Notes: generated by a model not told the origin, from the sequence alone. A stretch of 64,000 nt of DNA from Stutzerimonas kunmingensis (GCF_014764705.1 NZ_JACXXG010000019.1:1-64000); one strand, 5' to 3'; numbered from the stretch's first letter, positions 26,597-35,320 are shown. Numbers and translations: made by a program.

Positions 26597-27250
26597 TTAC
26601 AACGGACGCAGGTTGATCTCGACGCGGCGGTTCTGCGCGCGACCGGCAGCTGTATCGTTGCTGGCGATCGGCTGGCTGGGGCCGGCACCGTAGGAAGAAA
26701 TCCGCGAAGCGGCCACACCATTGCCGACCAGGTAGGAAGCAACACTCTGGGCGCGGCGGTTGGACAGGTCCTGGTTCAGCTGCAGGGAGCCGGTGCTGTC
26801 GGTGTGGCCGACGATATCGACGCCGTTCTTGTTGAACTCCTTGAACACCTGCACCAGGGAATTCAGGGTCGGGTAGAAGCTGCTGGAGATATCCGCCGAG
26901 TTGCTGGCGAAGGTGATGTTGCCGGGCATGATCAGCGTCAGGTTGTCACCATTGCGCTGAACCTGAACACCGGTACCCTGCAGCGTCTGGCGCAGCTTTG
27001 CCTCCTGGGTGTCGACGTAGTAGCCATAGCCACCGGCAGCCGCACCACCGACCGCTGCACCGATCAACGCGCCCTTGGTGCGATCCTTCTTGCTCGAGGT
27101 CGCCGCACCGATGACGGCGCCACTGACGGCGCCGATACCACCGTAAACGCCGGCCTTGCCGGCTTGCTGCTCGCCAGTGTAGGGATTGGTGGTGCATCCC
27201 ACCAGCAGAGCGACGCTCGCTGCGAGGGCGGTCATGTTCAGCATTTTCAT
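26597..27250 (-). CDS. OmpA family lipoprotein with glycine zipper
   Basis: A 217-residue outer-membrane lipoprotein. The signal peptide ends in a lipobox with Cys19 (SVALLVGCTT). Residues about 35-80 are a glycine/alanine-rich zipper (GGIGAVSGAVIGAA, GALIGAAVGGAAAGG). The C-terminal domain is the OmpA peptidoglycan-binding fold (VDIVGHTDSTGS, NQDLSNRRAQSVASYL, GRAQNRRVEI). It tethers outer membrane to peptidoglycan, like the YiaD/OmpA-like lipoproteins. AAGGAAG stands 6 nt before the ATG at 27250. It is near the position of PA0833 in P. aeruginosa order. Confidence 0.92.
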   Translation of the reverse strand: MKMLNMTALAASVALLVGCTTNPYTGEQQAGKAGVYGGIGAVSGAVIGAATSSKKDRTKGALIGAAVGGAAAGGYGYYVDTQEAKLRQTLQGTGVQVQRNGDNLTLIMPGNITFASNSADISSSFYPTLNSLVQVFKEFNKNGVDIVGHTDSTGSLQLNQDLSNRRAQSVASYLVGNGVAASRISSYGAGPSQPIASNDTAAGRAQNRRVEINLRPL

Positions 27251-27388
27251 AGTTACTTCCTTCTCTCGTCGGTTACCAGGGCAGTCCCCAGCCCTTGCGA
27301 GCGCGGCCCTGAATGCGGCGCTAGAGTACCATCGGTCACCGCCTGGGATAGGAACCGTGCAGCAGAACCCGGCCAACGGCACCCCGGG

Positions 27389-28033
27389 TCAGGCCCGGAC
27401 GAAAGGATTCTCGCGCATTTCGTCCCCCAGCCGCGTATCCGGGCCGTGGCCGGTAACCACGGTCGCGTCTTCATCCAGCGAGTAGAGCCGCTGCTTGATG
27501 GAGCGCTCGATGGTGGCGTAGTCACCACCCCACAGATCGGTGCGCCCGATGCCGCGGCGAAACAGGGTGTCGCCCGCGATCAGCAATTTGGCGTCGGCGA
27601 ACCAGAAGCTCATGGATCCCGGCGTATGCCCCGGCGTGTGCAATGCCACGCCACAGCCACAGGCCAGCTCCTCATCGTCGCTCAGCCATTGATCGGGCGC
27701 TGGCACCGGACGGTAAGGCACGCCGAACATGCGGCACTGCATCTCTAGGCTGTCCCAGAGCACCTGATCGGCCTTGTGCAGATGGAGCGTGGCGCCGGTC
27801 TTCTCCTTCATCGAGCCGGATGCCAGGAAGTGGTCCAGGTGCGCATGGGTATGGATGATGCTCACCACCTTCAGGCCATGGGCGTCGAGTCGCGCCATGA
27901 TCAGTTCAGGATCGCCACCCGGATCGACCAAGATGGCTTTCTTGCTGACAGGATCGCCAATGATCGTGCAGTTGCACTGCAAAGGGCCGACGGGGAAGGT
28001 TTCGCGAATCAGCATCGGTTGGGTGGCAGCCAT
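27389..28033 (-). CDS. MBL-fold metallohydrolase (glyoxalase II-like)
   Basis: A 214-residue metallo-beta-lactamase-fold hydrolase. The zinc ligands are in HTHAHLDHF, the downstream TPGHTPGS and AGDTLF, and the last His in TGHGPDTRLGDE. The size and motif set match the YcbL/glyoxalase II-like group, which hydrolyses thioesters such as S-lactoylglutathione, but the substrate is not fixed by sequence. The ATG at 28033 follows GAGG by 5 nt; a second ATG at codon 7 is possible. It is separate from the acyl-CoA ligase by about 214 bases that hold nothing recognisable. Confidence 0.9.
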   Translation of the reverse strand: MAATQPMLIRETFPVGPLQCNCTIIGDPVSKKAILVDPGGDPELIMARLDAHGLKVVSIIHTHAHLDHFLASGSMKEKTGATLHLHKADQVLWDSLEMQCRMFGVPYRPVPAPDQWLSDDEELACGCGVALHTPGHTPGSMSFWFADAKLLIAGDTLFRRGIGRTDLWGGDYATIERSIKQRLYSLDEDATVVTGHGPDTRLGDEMRENPFVRA

Positions 28034-28247
28034 GACGTCCTCGGGTGCTTGGCAATCTCTCGCTACGCGGGCGCGCAGGGAGGGAAGCTTGCCGAGTGGG
28101 CAGGCTTCAGGCAACTGCCCGGATCGACATCGATGAATGCCCGCCGCGATGGTCAGGCCGATCACGACGGTGATCACCCGGTATCAGGGCGCCCGGCAAA
28201 TCCGTGGACGGACCCTACCGAGAGTTGAACCGATACGTGACCTCGCT

Positions 28248-29933
28248 TCAGCTGAGCGAGGTCTGCTCGGCGCTCCCCTCTTTCTGCCAACGCGCGATTT
28301 CGCTGCGGATGCGCTTCTTGTCCAGCTTGCCGACGCTGGTCTTTGGAATCTCGCTGACCACCGCGATCTGCTGTGGGATCGCCCACTTGTTGATGTGCCC
28401 CTCGGCCACTGCCGGCTCAAGGAAGGTCTGCAAGTCGGCAGCGCTCAGTTCGCGGCCTTCGCCCAGCACCACCAGGGCAAAGGGTCGCTCACCCCAGCGC
28501 TCGTCCGGCACACCAACCACGGCGACATCGCGCACCGCCTCATGACGGCTGATCAGCCCTTCAAGGGTGAGGGAGGACAGCCATTCACCACCGGTCTTGA
28601 TCACATCCTTGATGCGGTCGCGGATCTCGATATTGGCCATCTCGTCGATCACCGCGACGTCGCCAGTGTGCAGCCAGCCGTCAGCCCACAGCTCTTCGCT
28701 CTTCTCCGGCTCGTTGTAATAGCCCTGGGTAAGCCAGGGCGCACGCAGTACCAGTTCGCCCTGGGAGCTTCCATCCGCCGGCAGGAAGCTGCCGTCCGCC
28801 GCCTGAATCGCCGCATCGACCAGCACCACCGGGACGCCGGCCTTGAGGTGGAAGGTACTGCGGGTGTCTTCGTCGGCCTCGAGTAGCTCGTCGTTGATGT
28901 GCGCGCCGGAAATCAGCGGGCAGGTCTCGGACATGCCGTAGGCAGCGATCAGGTTCATGCCATGGGCCTTGGCCTGGTCATACAGGCCGCGGGTCAGCGC
29001 ACTGCCGCCAATGGTGATCTTCCAGCCCTTGAAATCGGTGCCCTGCGCCGCCTTGGCGTTGAGCAGCATCTGCACGATGGTCGGCACGCAATGGGAGAAA
29101 GTCACCTGCTCACGGCGCCACAGGTCGATCAGGTACTCGGGATCGTAACGCCCGGGATAGACCTGCTTGAGGCCGAGCATGGTGGCGACGTAGGGCAAAC
29201 CCCAGGCATGCACATGGAACATCGGCGTGATCGGCATGTAGACGTCGTCCGAGCCCAGCAGCCGAGGATTCTCCCGGCAGCCGACCGTCACTGCCGCAGC
29301 CAGGGTGTGCAGCACCAGCTGGCGATGAGTGAAGTAGACGCCCTTGGGGTTTCCGGTGGTGCCGGTGGTGTAGAAGGTCGTGGCGACCGAGTCCTCGTCG
29401 AAATCGGGAAAGTCGTAGCTCGGCTCGGCGGCAGCCAGCAGGCTTTCGTACTCGCCGACGCAATCCGGCAGGCCGGCGTCGTGCACGTCGCCATCGGTGA
29501 GCAGCAGCGTCTTCTGCACGGTGGTCAGCTGCCCGGCAATCGCCTGGTACAGCGGCACGAACTCGCTGTTGACCAGCACGAAGCGGTCATCGGCGTGGTT
29601 CATGGTGTAGAGGATCTGGTCCGGCGAGAGGCGCACGTTGATGGTATGCACCACGGCGCCGATCATCGGGATGGCGAACATGCATTCCAGATAGCGGTGG
29701 CTGTCCCAGTCCATCACCGCCACGGTGTCACCTGCCTTGACGCCGGCTGCAGTCAGCACGTTGGCCAACCGCGCGACACGTTGATTCAGGGTGCGGTAGT
29801 CGTAACGCAGCTGGTCACGGTAGACGATCTCGCGGGTGCGCTCGTAGCGCACGCCGGACAACAGCAGGCGCTTGATCAGCAGAGGGTACTGGTAAGCGTT
29901 CGCCGCGGGCTTGATGACACGGGTCTGCAGCAT
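28248..29933 (-). CDS. Fatty acyl-CoA ligase (AMP-binding)
   Basis: A 561-residue ANL-superfamily enzyme activating a carboxylic acid to its CoA thioester. The P-loop FYTTGTTGNPKGVYFTH, the A5-type IAAYGMSETCPL, the WLHTGDVAVID segment and the IKTGGEWLSS hinge are intact, and the catalytic lysine lies in KTSVGKLDKKRI. It resembles medium/long-chain fatty acid ligases of the AlkK/PA2557 type. I chose the ATG at 29933 (AGGA 8 nt upstream) over the one three codons before. It is monocistronic, divergent from nothing close; the LysE gene follows on the same strand upstream. Confidence 0.9.
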   Translation of the reverse strand: MLQTRVIKPAANAYQYPLLIKRLLLSGVRYERTREIVYRDQLRYDYRTLNQRVARLANVLTAAGVKAGDTVAVMDWDSHRYLECMFAIPMIGAVVHTINVRLSPDQILYTMNHADDRFVLVNSEFVPLYQAIAGQLTTVQKTLLLTDGDVHDAGLPDCVGEYESLLAAAEPSYDFPDFDEDSVATTFYTTGTTGNPKGVYFTHRQLVLHTLAAAVTVGCRENPRLLGSDDVYMPITPMFHVHAWGLPYVATMLGLKQVYPGRYDPEYLIDLWRREQVTFSHCVPTIVQMLLNAKAAQGTDFKGWKITIGGSALTRGLYDQAKAHGMNLIAAYGMSETCPLISGAHINDELLEADEDTRSTFHLKAGVPVVLVDAAIQAADGSFLPADGSSQGELVLRAPWLTQGYYNEPEKSEELWADGWLHTGDVAVIDEMANIEIRDRIKDVIKTGGEWLSSLTLEGLISRHEAVRDVAVVGVPDERWGERPFALVVLGEGRELSAADLQTFLEPAVAEGHINKWAIPQQIAVVSEIPKTSVGKLDKKRIRSEIARWQKEGSAEQTSLS

Positions 29934-30039
29934 GAGGGGCATCCTGTTCTTGTTGGAGTTGTAAACAGCACTCTAGAGCGTCCGCCCCCAGGCAAAATCA
30001 GTCCAAAGGATTATTTTCCGCGCACCTCGTTTCAGCGTG

Positions 30040-30669
30040 TTAACCGATCTCGCTTACCGCCAGACGTACACCAAGGCCGATCAGCACGGCGCCGGTCAGC
30101 CTGTCGAACCAGTGGCCCATTCGCGCAAAGCCAGCACGCACGCGGCCTCGACTGAACAGCCAGGCCACCAGCAGAAACCACAGCGCGGTGGCACCGGCGA
30201 GGTAGACGCCGTAACCGGCCTGCACCCACAGTGGCGTATCGGCGCTGATCACGACCGTGAATAGCGAGAGGAAGAACAGCGTGGCCTTGGGATTCAGGCC
30301 ATTGGTGACGAAGCCGACGACGAACGCCTGCCAGGGTGAGCGATCCGACGTGGTGTCGACCTCGTCTGCCGTATCCAGGCTCATGGGTCGTGCACGCAGC
30401 GCGCGCCAGCCGAGATAGAGCAGATAGCCTGCAGCCAGCCACTTGAAGAGGTTGAACAGCACAATCGACTGCGAGACGATCAGGCCGATACCGAGCAGGG
30501 AATAGGCGACGTGGACGAATATCCCGCAGCCGACGCCCAGCGCCGTCCAGCTTCCGACACGACGACCCTGGGTCACGCTTTCGCGGACCACCACCGCGAA
30601 ATCCGGTCCCGGGCTGGCCACCGCGAGCAGATGCACCAGCGCCACGGTCATAAATTCCATCCAGTACAC
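30040..30669 (-). CDS. LysE/RhtB family amino-acid exporter
   Basis: A 209-residue inner-membrane exporter of the LysE/RhtB family, with about six hydrophobic segments. The family motif near the N-terminus is LLAVASPGPDFAVVVRES, and TNGLNPKATLFFLSLF is the second conserved block. Likely substrates are threonine, homoserine or related amino acids. I prefer a GTG start at 30669, with GGAG 8 nt upstream, giving the N-terminus MYWMEFMTVAL found in relatives; the ATG at 30660 lacks a ribosome site. It is divergent from the 2-hydroxyacid dehydrogenase gene across 68 bases. Confidence 0.88.
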   Translation of the reverse strand: MYWMEFMTVALVHLLAVASPGPDFAVVVRESVTQGRRVGSWTALGVGCGIFVHVAYSLLGIGLIVSQSIVLFNLFKWLAAGYLLYLGWRALRARPMSLDTADEVDTTSDRSPWQAFVVGFVTNGLNPKATLFFLSLFTVVISADTPLWVQAGYGVYLAGATALWFLLVAWLFSRGRVRAGFARMGHWFDRLTGAVLIGLGVRLAVSEIG

Positions 30670-30737
30670 AATCCAGTCTCCACGCAATGCCGGGCTTCAT
30701 TGTCGATCAGCCCCGGCTTCTTCGAAAGGTACAGTTG

Positions 30738-31697
30738 ATGTCCAGTCGCGCCGTTTTCCTCGATCTTTCCCCACTCGAACAAGGCGACCTCGATCTGACC
30801 CCGCTGCAGGACGCGTTCAGCGAACTCGTGTGTCATGAGCAAAGCACAACGGATCAGATTGTCGAGCGTCTGCGCGGCGCGCAGGTGGCCATCGTCAACA
30901 AGGTCGCGCTGAGTGCAGACACCCTGGCGGCCTGCCCCGATCTCAAGCTGATCCTGGTCTCTGCCACCGGAGTCAACAACATCGACCTGCAGGCCGCTGG
31001 CGAGCGCGGCATCGTGGTCTGCAACTGCCAGGCCTACGGCACCCCGACCGTGGCCCAGCACACCCTGATGTTGCTGCTGGCACTGGCCACGCGCCTCCCC
31101 GACTACCAGGCGGCCGTCGCCCGCGGCCGCTGGCAGGAAAGCGGTCAGTTCTGCCTGCTGGACTTTCCCATCGTCGAGCTGGAAGGCAAGACCCTCGGCC
31201 TGCTCGGCCACGGCGAACTCGGCAGCGCGGTGTCTCGATTGGCCGAGGCGCTTGGTATGCGCGTGCTGGTCGGCAACCTGCCGGGACGGCCGAAGCGCCC
31301 GGAACGCCTGGATCTGGACGAACTGCTGCCGCAGGTGGACGCATTGACGCTGCATTGCCCGCTGACAGAACAGACGCGCAATCTGATCGGTGCGCGCGAG
31401 CTGCAACTGATGAAGCCGAGCGCCTTCCTGATCAACGCCGCTCGTGGTGGCCTGGTCGACGAACAGGCACTGGCCGATGCCCTGCGCCGCGGTCACCTGG
31501 GTGGTGCCGCCACCGACGTTCTGACCAGCGAGCCGCCGAGCGACGACAACCCGCTGCTGGACCCGAGCCTGCCACGCCTGATCATCACCCCACACAGCGC
31601 CTGGGGCAGCCGCGAGGCGCGCCAGCGCATCGTCGGGCAGCTCGCCGAGAATGCAACGGCGTTCTTTGCCGGCAAACCGATTCGGCAGGTGAACTGA
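30738..31697 (+). CDS. D-2-hydroxyacid dehydrogenase (glycerate/hydroxypyruvate type)
   Basis: A 319-residue D-isomer-specific 2-hydroxyacid dehydrogenase. The dinucleotide motif GLLGHGELGSAV lies at about residue 150; the catalytic Arg is in INAARGGLVDE, the Glu in LTSEPPSDDNPL and the His in TPHSAWGSREAR. Its length and the SATGVNNIDLQAA block match glycerate/hydroxypyruvate reductases (HprA). The residue after the second strand (VLVGNLPGRPKR) is not acidic and basic residues follow, which hints at NADP(H). AAAGG is 8 nt before the ATG. It precedes rsmC by 84 bases. Confidence 0.88.
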   Translation: MSSRAVFLDLSPLEQGDLDLTPLQDAFSELVCHEQSTTDQIVERLRGAQVAIVNKVALSADTLAACPDLKLILVSATGVNNIDLQAAGERGIVVCNCQAYGTPTVAQHTLMLLLALATRLPDYQAAVARGRWQESGQFCLLDFPIVELEGKTLGLLGHGELGSAVSRLAEALGMRVLVGNLPGRPKRPERLDLDELLPQVDALTLHCPLTEQTRNLIGARELQLMKPSAFLINAARGGLVDEQALADALRRGHLGGAATDVLTSEPPSDDNPLLDPSLPRLIITPHSAWGSREARQRIVGQLAENATAFFAGKPIRQVN

Positions 31698-31781
31698 GCA
31701 CCGGCCCAGGGGCTGGGCGTCCCGGCTTGCGAGAAAACGCCGATAGCCCCTAAGCTCCCCGACTTTTTCCGGGAGACGCCA

Positions 31782-32780
31782 ATGGACCCTCGAAGCGAAG
31801 TGCTGCTGCGTCAGGCCGAGCTGTTTCAAGGCCGGCTGCTGCTGGCCGGGCCGCCCGCCGACGACCTGCTGGGTCAGCTTCCCGCCGCGGTTGGCTGGAG
31901 CTGGCATGCAGGCGAGCAGCAATTGCTGGACCGTCGCTTCGGCGGGCGTTGCAGCTTTGGCGTCGCACCGGTACCGGGCGAGTTCGACGCCGCCGTGCTG
32001 TTCCTACCGAAATCCCGCGAACTCACCGACTATCTGCTGCAAACGCTGGCGGCGCGCCTCAACGGACGGCCGCTGTATCTGGTCGGCGAGAAACGTGCCG
32101 GCGTCGAGCGCGCCGCCAGGCAACTGGCCGGGTTCGGCCGCGCGCGCAAGCTCGACAGCGCCCGCCACTGCCAGCTCTGGCAGGTAATGGTCGAGCAGGC
32201 ACCTGCTGCTCCCGAACTGGACGCCCTGGCGCACCATTTCACCCTCGAGCTGGCGGACGGCCCGTTGCAGGTCATCAGCCTGCCCGGCGTGTTCAGCCAT
32301 GGTCGCCTGGATGTCGGCAGCGCCCTGCTGCTCGAGCATCTCGATGACCTCCCAAGTGGGCGCGTGCTCGACTTCGGCTGTGGGGCCGGCATTCTCGGCG
32401 CCACGCTCAAGCGTCGCTATCCGCAAAGCAATCTGCTGCTGCTGGATGTGGACGCCTTCGCCATCGAGAGCAGCCGCAGGACGCTCGCCGCGAACGGACT
32501 CGAAGCTGAAGTGATTGCCGGGGATGGCATCGACGCCGCGCCACGACAGCTGGCGGCGATCGTCAGTAACCCGCCGTTCCACCAGGGCGTGCACACCAGC
32601 TACCGGGCCAGCGAGGCGCTGATCGAGCGCGCGGCCGAGCACCTGGTCAGCAGTGGCGAGCTGCGCCTGGTAGCCAACGCGTTCCTCAGGTATCCCCCCC
32701 TGGTTGAGCAGCATCTTGGCCCCTGTCACACGCTTGCCGAGCGCGACGGCTTCCGTATCTACCGCGCCGTGCACCCCTGA
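31782..32780 (+). CDS. rsmC: 16S rRNA (guanine-N2)-methyltransferase RsmC
   Basis: A 332-residue methyltransferase modifying G1207 of 16S rRNA in the 30S subunit. An N-terminal degenerate methyltransferase-like domain (about 1-160) is followed by the active domain with the S-adenosylmethionine motif [15 protein letters not shown] and the catalytic [13 protein letters not shown]. Two-domain architecture and length are those of RsmC. GGGAG precedes the ATG by 7 nt. The gene is followed by the manganese-type riboswitch leader of the next gene. Confidence 0.92.
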   Translation: MDPRSEVLLRQAELFQGRLLLAGPPADDLLGQLPAAVGWSWHAGEQQLLDRRFGGRCSFGVAPVPGEFDAAVLFLPKSRELTDYLLQTLAARLNGRPLYLVGEKRAGVERAARQLAGFGRARKLDSARHCQLWQVMVEQAPAAPELDALAHHFTLELADGPLQVISLPGVFSHGRLDVGSALLLEHLDDLPSGRVLDFGCGAGILGATLKRRYPQSNLLLLDVDAFAIESSRRTLAANGLEAEVIAGDGIDAAPRQLAAIVSNPPFHQGVHTSYRASEALIERAAEHLVSSGELRLVANAFLRYPPLVEQHLGPCHTLAERDGFRIYRAVHP

Positions 32781-32832
32781 CGCCAGCGACCGGCGGTTGC
32801 ACCGACCGGCCGGTTGCGGCAAACTCGCCGCC

Positions 32833-32970
32833 GTCCTTGGGGGAGTAGTCTCCGACGAGCGCCCTGCTCGTCCGGCATGCGTCAACATACTTGGTCCGCA
32901 GACCATGGCGCATGCGACCGGCCAGCGCGTAACGATACGCCAGGCCAGGTTTGACAAGACCCATGACATG
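32833..32970 (+). ncRNA. yybP-ykoY (manganese) riboswitch aptamer
   Basis: The region carries the family hallmarks: GGGGGAGTAG (32839-32848), a stem GCATGC/GCATGC (32875-32880 and 32910-32915) enclosing GTCAACATACTTGG, and TTTGACAAGACC (32950-32961). These match the conserved loops of yybP-ykoY riboswitches, which bind Mn2+. It lies directly upstream of a UPF0016/GDT1 transporter gene, a known target class in gammaproteobacteria. The boundaries are approximate. Confidence 0.85.
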
Positions 32971-33034
32971 TACACCTGACCCGGGCGGGCAGGCTGCGCA
33001 TGTCATGGTGAATCTGTAGACCCGCCCTAAAGGA
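32961..33034 (+). promoter_or_regulatory. Expression platform of the Mn riboswitch
   Basis: A 10-base inverted repeat (CCATGACATG at 32961-32970 and CATGTCATGG at 32999-33008) shares its first arm with the end of the aptamer. A second stem can form between GGGCGGG (32983-32989) and CCCGCCC (33021-33027), next to the ribosome site AAAGGA (33029-33034). The two stems interleave and exclude each other, so ligand binding could expose or hide the ribosome site. Confidence 0.6.
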
Positions 33035-33041
33035 ATGCCGC

Positions 33042-33629
33042 TTGGAATCGTTTTTCGTCCCCACCCTGATCGTTGCGCTCGCCGAAATCGGCGACAAGAC
33101 GCAGTTGCTCGCGCTGCTGCTGGCGGCGCGTTATCGGCGACCGTGGCCGATCATCTGGGGCATCGTCGTCGCCACGCTGGCCAACCATGCCGCCGCCGGC
33201 GCGGTCGGCAGCTGGGTATCGAGCCTGCTTTCGCCGGTGGCGCTGAGCTGGATACTGGCGGCAAGCTTCGCCGCGGTCGCGCTGTGGACGCTGGTGCCGG
33301 ACAAACTGGATGACGACGATGCCAAGCTGGGCCGCGCCTACGGCCCCTTCGTCGCGACAACGATCGCCTTCTTCATTGCCGAGATGGGCGACAAGACCCA
33401 GGTCGCGACGGTGATGCTCGCCGCACAGTATCCGGAATTCATTCTGGTCATCCTCGGCACCACGGTCGGCATGCTGCTGGCCAACGTTCCGGTGGTGCTG
33501 ATCAGCCACTTCGCCGCCGACCGCCTGCCGTTGACGCTGATCCGCCGGGTCGCCGCGGCCGGCTTTGCCGCACTCGCGCTGTACGCCGGCTATCAGGCGC
33601 TGTCCATGAGCACGATTGTCTCAGGCTGA
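33042..33629 (+). CDS. GDT1/UPF0016 family Mn2+ transporter
   Basis: A 195-residue inner-membrane protein with six hydrophobic segments in two repeats. Each repeat has the family signature: AEIGDKTQLLALLLA near residue 12 and AEMGDKTQVATVMLA near residue 115. Members export Mn2+ (MneA type) or exchange Ca2+/Mn2+ against protons. The start is a TTG at 33042 with AAAGGA 7 nt upstream; the ATG at 33035 is out of frame. The manganese riboswitch in its leader makes Mn2+ efflux the likely role. A rare TTG start may keep basal translation low. Confidence 0.9.
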   Translation: MESFFVPTLIVALAEIGDKTQLLALLLAARYRRPWPIIWGIVVATLANHAAAGAVGSWVSSLLSPVALSWILAASFAAVALWTLVPDKLDDDDAKLGRAYGPFVATTIAFFIAEMGDKTQVATVMLAAQYPEFILVILGTTVGMLLANVPVVLISHFAADRLPLTLIRRVAAAGFAALALYAGYQALSMSTIVSG

Positions 33630-33713
33630 TACCCAGCGCAAATCTGCGCCACCGGGGAGCTGATAGAGTGCGCTACCGCAGCGCACATCAGCGCCCCGAG
33701 GAGATCAGGCTGC

Positions 33714-34157
33714 ATGTCAGCGGATGGACGCAAGAAACGAGTCTGCAACCATATCGATCTGAGCTGGAACAAGGGCCGCCTGGCCCTTTCCGAACAGATG
33801 CAGAGCAAGTATTTCGCCTACAAGGGCTCATTCATCGGCCAGCCGCTGAACAGCGCAGGTTTCGCCGAGCTCGTGCGCAATGTGCGTACAGCCGTGCCGG
33901 ATCTGGAAGTGGTGGTGGATGAGTGCATCTGCGAGGGCCACAAGGTGGTCACCTCAACCACTGTGATGGGAACGCTGGCGACGCCGCTGCTCGGCTACTC
34001 GGTCGCCGACAAGATTCTCGCGATCGCCGTGATGAGCGTCTGGACGCTGAACCCAGCTGGCGATATCGAGGAAATCCACACGCTCATCGACCTCGAAGGC
34101 GTGCATCAGCAACTGGGTATCGAGACCCCCCTTTCGACGCTGCTGTCGCCGGCCTGA
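33714..34157 (+). CDS. SnoaL-like ester cyclase family protein
   Basis: A 147-residue protein of the NTF2-like fold, closest to the SnoaL-like ester cyclase group: NHIDLSWNKGRLALSEQM, in parts, and ECICEGHKVVTSTTVMGT followed by MSVWTLNPAGDIEEIHTLID. These small alpha/beta barrels bind hydrophobic ligands; the substrate here is unknown. The ATG is preceded by GAGGAG at 12 nt, somewhat far. The stop codon lies in a strong hairpin shared with the convergent M48 protease gene. Confidence 0.78.
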   Translation: MSADGRKKRVCNHIDLSWNKGRLALSEQMQSKYFAYKGSFIGQPLNSAGFAELVRNVRTAVPDLEVVVDECICEGHKVVTSTTVMGTLATPLLGYSVADKILAIAVMSVWTLNPAGDIEEIHTLIDLEGVHQQLGIETPLSTLLSPA

Positions 34158-34170
34158 ACGGCCGGCGACA
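34144..34170. terminator. Strong hairpin between convergent genes
   Basis: TGTCGCCGGCC (34144-34154) pairs perfectly with GGCCGGCGACA (34160-34170) around a 5-nt loop. It covers the stop codon of the SnoaL-like gene and ends 10 bases before the M48 gene stop. No T-run follows on either strand; it may act as a bidirectional barrier. Confidence 0.55.
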
Positions 34171-34179
34171 GGTCATCGT

Positions 34180-34998
34180 TCAACGGCCGCTGCGGGCCTG
34201 CTCGTAGAGCGGCATCACTTTCGGAATATTCGTCTTCAACGCTGCGGTGCGGGTGGTGGACGACGGGTGCGTGCTCATGAACTCGGGCGGTGCCGAACCA
34301 CCGGCCGAAGCCATCTTCTCCCACAGCGTGATCGCCGCATTCGGGTTGTAGCCCGCGCGCGCCGCGAGCTCCAGGCCGATCAGATCCGCTTCGTTCTCGT
34401 TGCCGCGGCTGTTAGGCAGCGTCATCAGATATTCCACACCCATGTTCGCCAGCTGCAGGCCGCCGGTACCGACGCCCATGGCCGACCCCAGCTGCGTCGC
34501 CATCTGCACGCCATAGGCCTTGGACATGGCTTCGCGACCGTGCTCGCGCAATGCGTGGGCGATCTCGTGGCCCATCACGGCCGCGATCTCGTCGTCGGTG
34601 AGCTTCAGCTTCTCGATCAGGCCGGTGTAGAAGATGATCTTGCCGCCCGGGCCGCAGTTGGCGTTAAGCTCCGGGCTGTCGATGACGTTGACCTGCCAGT
34701 CCCATTGCGTGGCATCGGGACGGAATACTCCGACCTTGGCGATCAGCCGCTGGGCAATACCGTTGACCCGCTTGGTGATTGCGCTGTTTTTCTCCAGCAC
34801 ACCCTTGCTTGACGCCGCACTGAGCGTCTCTTGATAAGACTGGGCGTACATCTGGTTGACCTGCTCGGTCGACAGCATGCTGAACATGTACTGCTTGCGG
34901 TCGACGCCTACGGCGCCGCCGCTGGTGGTGTTGACGGCCTGACAGCCCGCCAGCACGGCAGCGGCGACCAACAGCGACAATCTGTGCGGTTTGAACAT
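34180..34998 (-). CDS. M48 family metalloprotease lipoprotein
   Basis: A 272-residue periplasmic zinc protease. The signal peptide ends in the lipobox AVLAGCQ with Cys19. The catalytic HEIAHALREHG motif and the third ligand region ENEADLIGLELAARAGYNP are intact. It resembles the LoiP/YcaL group of outer-membrane-associated quality-control proteases. GGAGAG lies 6 nt before the ATG. Only 31 bases separate the start codon from an inserted MITE-like repeat, so its promoter must lie in or beyond that repeat. Confidence 0.92.
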   Translation of the reverse strand: MFKPHRLSLLVAAAVLAGCQAVNTTSGGAVGVDRKQYMFSMLSTEQVNQMYAQSYQETLSAASSKGVLEKNSAITKRVNGIAQRLIAKVGVFRPDATQWDWQVNVIDSPELNANCGPGGKIIFYTGLIEKLKLTDDEIAAVMGHEIAHALREHGREAMSKAYGVQMATQLGSAMGVGTGGLQLANMGVEYLMTLPNSRGNENEADLIGLELAARAGYNPNAAITLWEKMASAGGSAPPEFMSTHPSSTTRTAALKTNIPKVMPLYEQARSGR

Positions 34999-35029
34999 CG
35001 AGTCTCTCCGGAAAACCTGCGCCGTATCC

Positions 35030-35223
35030 TAGGGTCTGTTCCCGTTTCGTCGCAAGCCACGTTGCTGCGCCAAATGGCGCCATGGCCGGGCGGCGTTCCG
35101 CAGGCGCGGGACGCAGGTAATGGTGGCTCCCTTGCCAAGTCCCGCAACGCCGCATGGCGCCATTTGCCGCGCTACCCGCAGGGCCGGGCGGCGCGGCCGC
35201 GTACGAAACGGGAACAGACCCTA
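35030..35223. mobile_element. MITE-like element, 194 bp with perfect terminal inverted repeats
   Basis: The ends are 21-bp perfect inverted repeats (AGGGTCTGTTCCCGTTTCGT plus an outer T at 35030-35050, and its complement at 35203-35223). Inside, CAAATGGCGCCATG (about 35071-35084) recurs inverted as CATGGCGCCATTTG (about 35153-35166), so the element folds on itself over most of its length. The outermost bases are TA at both ends (TAGGG...CCCTA), as expected for a TA target duplication of IS630/mariner-like transposition. It has no coding capacity. Confidence 0.75.
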
Positions 35224-35320
35224 TCGCGGACCCACCTGTCAGGCAACCGAACGTACCGCTGCAGTTGTCGCAAATCCTGCCGATAGCCTCCTTATCCGCT
35301 GCGCAATTGGGGTTCCGCAC

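Noticed and set aside
35030-35223. Simple REP/BIME or CRISPR repeat
   Set aside because: The unit is a single 194-bp element with 21-bp terminal repeats and TA ends, not a short REP hairpin or a series of equally spaced repeats.
35120-35320. N-terminal extension of the chemoreceptor into the MITE
   Set aside because: The extra 67 codons are Arg/Pro-rich and precede the true signal-anchor ([15 protein letters not shown]); the ATG at 35321 is the natural start.
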